A stretch of DNA of 64,000 nt, taken from NCBI GenBank assembly GCA_913057435.1, contig CAJXNY010000013.1, forward strand, positions 1-64,000, written 5' to 3'. Shown piece after piece: positions 61,273 to 64,000 of the stretch. Under the pieces are notes generated by a model. The model was given only the letters and a program-made list of their open reading frames with translations, did not search any database and was not told the DNA's origin. The position numbers were made by a program, and so were the translations under genes. Positions within the stretch are counted from its first letter, which is position 1. Every line of letters begins with the position of its first letter. This stretch comes from an uncultured Oceanospirillaceae bacterium (GTDB lineage: Bacteria; Pseudomonadota; Gammaproteobacteria; Pseudomonadales; Balneatricaceae).

Positions 61273-63537
61273 TCAATCCTGCTCCGTGACGGAGCTCAGA
61301 ACCTCCAGCCGGTCGACATTTTGATAACCACGGGACAGCTTATTCCCCCGCCGGCCACGTTCAGCGATGTAGTGTTCAAGATCAGCACCGCGCAATTTCT
61401 GGTGCTGCTTACCTGCGTGCACCAGCAAAGTATCAGTACGGCGCAGCACCACCATATGAGTCATCAACTCTTCCCGGCTGGCTGCACGGGCCGTTGGGAT
61501 ATTGATCATTTTGTTGCCCTTGCCACGGGCCAGTTGCGGCAGCTCAGACAGCGGGAACACCAGCATCCGCCCCTCGTTGGACACCGCTGCAATCATGAGA
61601 TCCGGGTCCCCCTCCAGCAATATCGGTGGAACCAGTTGCGCCCCTTTGGGCAGTGTCAGCGCCGCCTTGCCGTTTTTGGTTTTACTGCTCAGCTCCGCAA
61701 TAGTGGCAATAAAACCATAACCGGCATCCGATGCCAGCAACACCTGATCAGTGTCCCGACCATTAAAGGCGGCATCCACCGTCGCCCCTTTAGGCAATGA
61801 AATCTTACCGGTGATCGGCTCCCCCTGGCCACGGGCTGACGGCAGGGTATGGGTATCTACGGTGTAACTGCGACCGGTGCTGTCCAGCAGCATTGTTGGC
61901 TGGTTCATCCGGCCGTGGCAGGCCAGCTTGAAACTGTCGCCAGATTTGTAACTCAGCCCGGCACCATCAACATCGTGGCCTTTACCGGCCCGTGCCCAGC
62001 CCTGTTTTGATAGTACAACGGTAACCGGCTCAGCACTGAGCAGGTCTTTTTCGCTAAACGCCTGGGCTTCTTCACGCTCAACAATCGGCGAACGGCGCTC
62101 ATCACCATGTTCTTCGGCGGCCTGCTGAATCTCTTCCTTGATCAGCTTGCGCATCTTCTCGTCGCTGCCCAGGATCGCTTCCAGCTGTTTGCGTTCGGCT
62201 TCCAGCTCATCCTGCTCACCGCGAATCTTGAACTCTTCCAGCTTCGCCAGATGGCGCAGCTTGAGGTCCAGAATCGCGTTGGCCTGAATATCAGTGATAT
62301 TGAAACGTTCCATCATCACCGTTTTCGGCTCATCCTCAGTACGGATAATCTCGATGATCTCATCGATATTGAGGTACGCGATCATCAGACCGGCGAGGAT
62401 ATGCAGGCGGTCGTTAACTTTTTCCAGTCGATGGCTCAGCCGGCGGGTAACGATATCGGTACGCCAGCCCAGCCACTCCACCAGGATCTGGCGCAGGTTT
62501 TTCACCTGAGGCCGACCGTCCACGCCGATCATGTTCAGGTTGACTCGATACGTACGCTCCAGGTCCGTGGAGGCAAACAGATGACGCATCAGTTCATCGG
62601 CGTCTTTACCGCGCTTGGGCGCAATCACCAGTCGGGTCGGGTTTTCATGATCCGACTCGTCACGCAGGTCGGTCACCATCGGCAGTTTCTTCGCCTGCAT
62701 CTGCTGGGCGATCTGCTCCAGAATCTTGTTACCCGACACCTGATGCGGCAGTGCGGTAATCACGATATCGCCCTGCTCTTTGTGATACACCGCCCGCATC
62801 CGCAGCGAGCCTTTGCCAGTCTCGTACAGTTTGCGCAGCTCTTTACGCGGGGTAATGATCTCGGCATCGGTGGGCATATCCGGGCCGGGAATCAGCGCGG
62901 TAATATCGTCCAGCGTGGCCTGAGGCTGGTCCAGCAGATGAATACAGGCGCTGGCCACTTCACGCAGGTTATGCGGCGGTATATCCGTCGCCATCCCCAC
63001 CGCAATGCCGGTGCCACCGTTGAGCAGAATATTCGGCAGCCGGGCAGGCAGCACCGAAGGCTCACGCAGGGTGCCATCGAAGTTGGGCACCCATTCCACG
63101 GTGCCCTGCGCCACTTCCTGCAGCAGCACTTCGGCATACTTTGCCAGCCGCGACTCGGTGTAACGCATGGCGGCAAAGGATTTAGGGTCATCCGGCGAGC
63201 CCCAGTTACCCTGACCGTCCACCAGCGGATAGCGATAGCTGAACGGCTGCGCCATCAGCACCATCGCCTCATAACAGGCCGAGTCACCATGGGGGTGGAA
63301 CTTACCCAGCACATCACCCACGGTACGGGCCGATTTCTTATGTTTGGAGGTGGACTTGAGTCCCAGTTCGGACATGGCGTAGACAATACGCCGCTGTACT
63401 GGCTTCATGCCGTCGCCGATGTTCGGCAGGGCGCGGTCAAGAATCACGTACATGGAGTAATCCAGATACGCCTTCTCGGTAAAGTCTCGCAAGGCGATAC
63501 GCTCGGTACCGCCCTCAAACGTGGTTTCTACGCTCAT
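61273..63537 (-). CDS. parC: DNA topoisomerase IV subunit A
   Basis: Unlinks daughter chromosomes with ParE. 754 residues. The N-terminus [37 protein letters not shown] and the quinolone-resistance region [15 protein letters not shown] (near residue 80) are present. The active Tyr is in [16 protein letters not shown] near residue 118. The C-terminal beta-pinwheel (about 500-740) has fewer blades than GyrA and lacks the GyrA box, which favours ParC over GyrA. It is followed by a terminator and preceded by a beta-barrel gene. Confidence 0.96.
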   Translation of the reverse strand: MSVETTFEGGTERIALRDFTEKAYLDYSMYVILDRALPNIGDGMKPVQRRIVYAMSELGLKSTSKHKKSARTVGDVLGKFHPHGDSACYEAMVLMAQPFSYRYPLVDGQGNWGSPDDPKSFAAMRYTESRLAKYAEVLLQEVAQGTVEWVPNFDGTLREPSVLPARLPNILLNGGTGIAVGMATDIPPHNLREVASACIHLLDQPQATLDDITALIPGPDMPTDAEIITPRKELRKLYETGKGSLRMRAVYHKEQGDIVITALPHQVSGNKILEQIAQQMQAKKLPMVTDLRDESDHENPTRLVIAPKRGKDADELMRHLFASTDLERTYRVNLNMIGVDGRPQVKNLRQILVEWLGWRTDIVTRRLSHRLEKVNDRLHILAGLMIAYLNIDEIIEIIRTEDEPKTVMMERFNITDIQANAILDLKLRHLAKLEEFKIRGEQDELEAERKQLEAILGSDEKMRKLIKEEIQQAAEEHGDERRSPIVEREEAQAFSEKDLLSAEPVTVVLSKQGWARAGKGHDVDGAGLSYKSGDSFKLACHGRMNQPTMLLDSTGRSYTVDTHTLPSARGQGEPITGKISLPKGATVDAAFNGRDTDQVLLASDAGYGFIATIAELSSKTKNGKAALTLPKGAQLVPPILLEGDPDLMIAAVSNEGRMLVFPLSELPQLARGKGNKMINIPTARAASREELMTHMVVLRRTDTLLVHAGKQHQKLRGADLEHYIAERGRRGNKLSRGYQNVDRLEVLSSVTEQD

Positions 63538-63550
63538 TTAATTCTCAAAC

Positions 63551-64000
63551 TCACAGAAACAGGGTTGCATCCAGACTCAGCAACCAGCGGTTATCTTGAT
63601 CGGGCTGGCCCGCTGCCTGACGGTAATCGTCATAGCGCAGTTCGGGCCGAATTCGTAACCAGGCTTCAGGGAACCAGCTAAGGCTGATTCGACCACTCTG
63701 GTAAATGCCACCGGGCAGCGTGCTATGGGCATGATCCTGATCACGCAGCCATTCATAGCCGCCAGCCAGTTGCCATTGCGGGGCCAGCTGGCGCACCACC
63801 GTCAGGTTTGCGCCATACCAGTGACTGTCAGTACTGATCAGTCCGGGCCCGGCATCACCACCACGCTGACGACCCTCAATCACATTGAAGTCCGTACGCC
63901 AGCGTTTATCTTTATTCCAGTAACGTAACGTCAGTGACTGAAACTGCCTTGGCCGAGCAGTGTCACTGAGTACCTTAAAAGGTGCCTGCAGCTGACCGGG
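63551..64000 (-). CDS. Outer-membrane beta-barrel protein, 5' end beyond window
   Basis: The last 149 codons are visible and the frame is open to the window edge. Amphipathic strands alternate with turns (QFQSLTLRYWNKDKRW, WYGANLTVVRQLAPQWQLAGGYEWL, GRISLSWFPEAWLRIRPELRYD, RWLLSLDATLFL). The RPELRYD motif near the end and the final strand resemble OmpL-like beta-barrel porins. The Met-like codon (GTG) at 63883 is internal. Family assignment is tentative; it lies 13 bases upstream of parC. Confidence 0.6.
   Translation of the reverse strand, partial: PGQLQAPFKVLSDTARPRQFQSLTLRYWNKDKRWRTDFNVIEGRQRGGDAGPGLISTDSHWYGANLTVVRQLAPQWQLAGGYEWLRDQDHAHSTLPGGIYQSGRISLSWFPEAWLRIRPELRYDDYRQAAGQPDQDNRWLLSLDATLFL

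Noticed and set aside
62107-63681. Plus-strand open frame of 524 codons opposite parC
   Set aside because: Antisense to a well-conserved gene; composition is His/Arg/Gln-rich, typical of a shadow frame.

Overview
The window looks like a core chromosomal segment of a gammaproteobacterium. The order of the housekeeping blocks (pncC-recA-recX-alaS-lysC-csrA-tRNA-Ser, mutS-fdxA-rpoS-nlpD, surE-pcm, rpsB-tsf-pyrH-frr-uppS-cdsA, map-glnD) and the FabY-type beta-ketoacyl-ACP synthase resemble Pseudomonas. The FlgO/FlgP/FlgT set and the DUF368 protein fit a marine, polar-flagellated relative such as an Oceanospirillales member. That placement is inference. No insertion sequence, prophage, CRISPR array or rRNA was seen.

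Layout. 1-6.8 kb (minus): tRNA-Ser(GCU), csrA, lysC, alaS, recX, recA (with a near-perfect LexA box) and pncC. 7-9.9 kb (plus): mutS and fdxA. 10-15.7 kb (minus): rpoS, nlpD, a DUF368 (PopT-type) membrane protein, pcm, surE, truD, ftsB. 15.8-21.1 kb (minus): eno, pyrG, tilS, accA. 21.2-37.7 kb (minus): dnaE, rnhB, lpxB, lpxA, fabZ, lpxD, skp, bamA, rseP, cdsA, uppS, frr, pyrH, tsf, rpsB, which joins replication, lipid A synthesis, outer-membrane assembly and translation. 38.1-42 kb (plus): map, glnD and a DUF1244 gene.

42-50.5 kb holds flagellar H-ring genes (flgO-flgP diverging from flgT), a ZapB-like coiled coil, an OmpA-type lipoprotein, fabY, an unknown lipoprotein, a TatD nuclease, and a TetR regulator diverging from an AhpD-like protein. 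50.7-57 kb is more accessory: a LysR regulator diverging from a flavin-split-barrel/glutathione-transferase fusion, leuA with a structured leader, an Lrp-type regulator, and a ferritin-like protein that seems to lack part of its metal site. 57.4-61 kb carries the phage-shock operon pspABC with divergent pspF and a sigma-54 promoter, then a STAS protein and a small membrane protein. 61.2-64 kb has parC and the 3' part of a beta-barrel protein cut by the window edge.

The most notable signals are absences and deviations inside conserved blocks. ispD and ispF are missing from the ftsB-truD gap and dxr is missing from the cdsA-rseP gap, so three MEP isoprenoid genes are absent from their usual places at once. 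tilS has no ATG, GTG or TTG upstream of its ATP-binding loop. Other leads are the PNPOx-GST fusion, the degenerate VioB-type ferritin-like protein, and the leuA leader, whose hairpins pair well only as minus-strand RNA.
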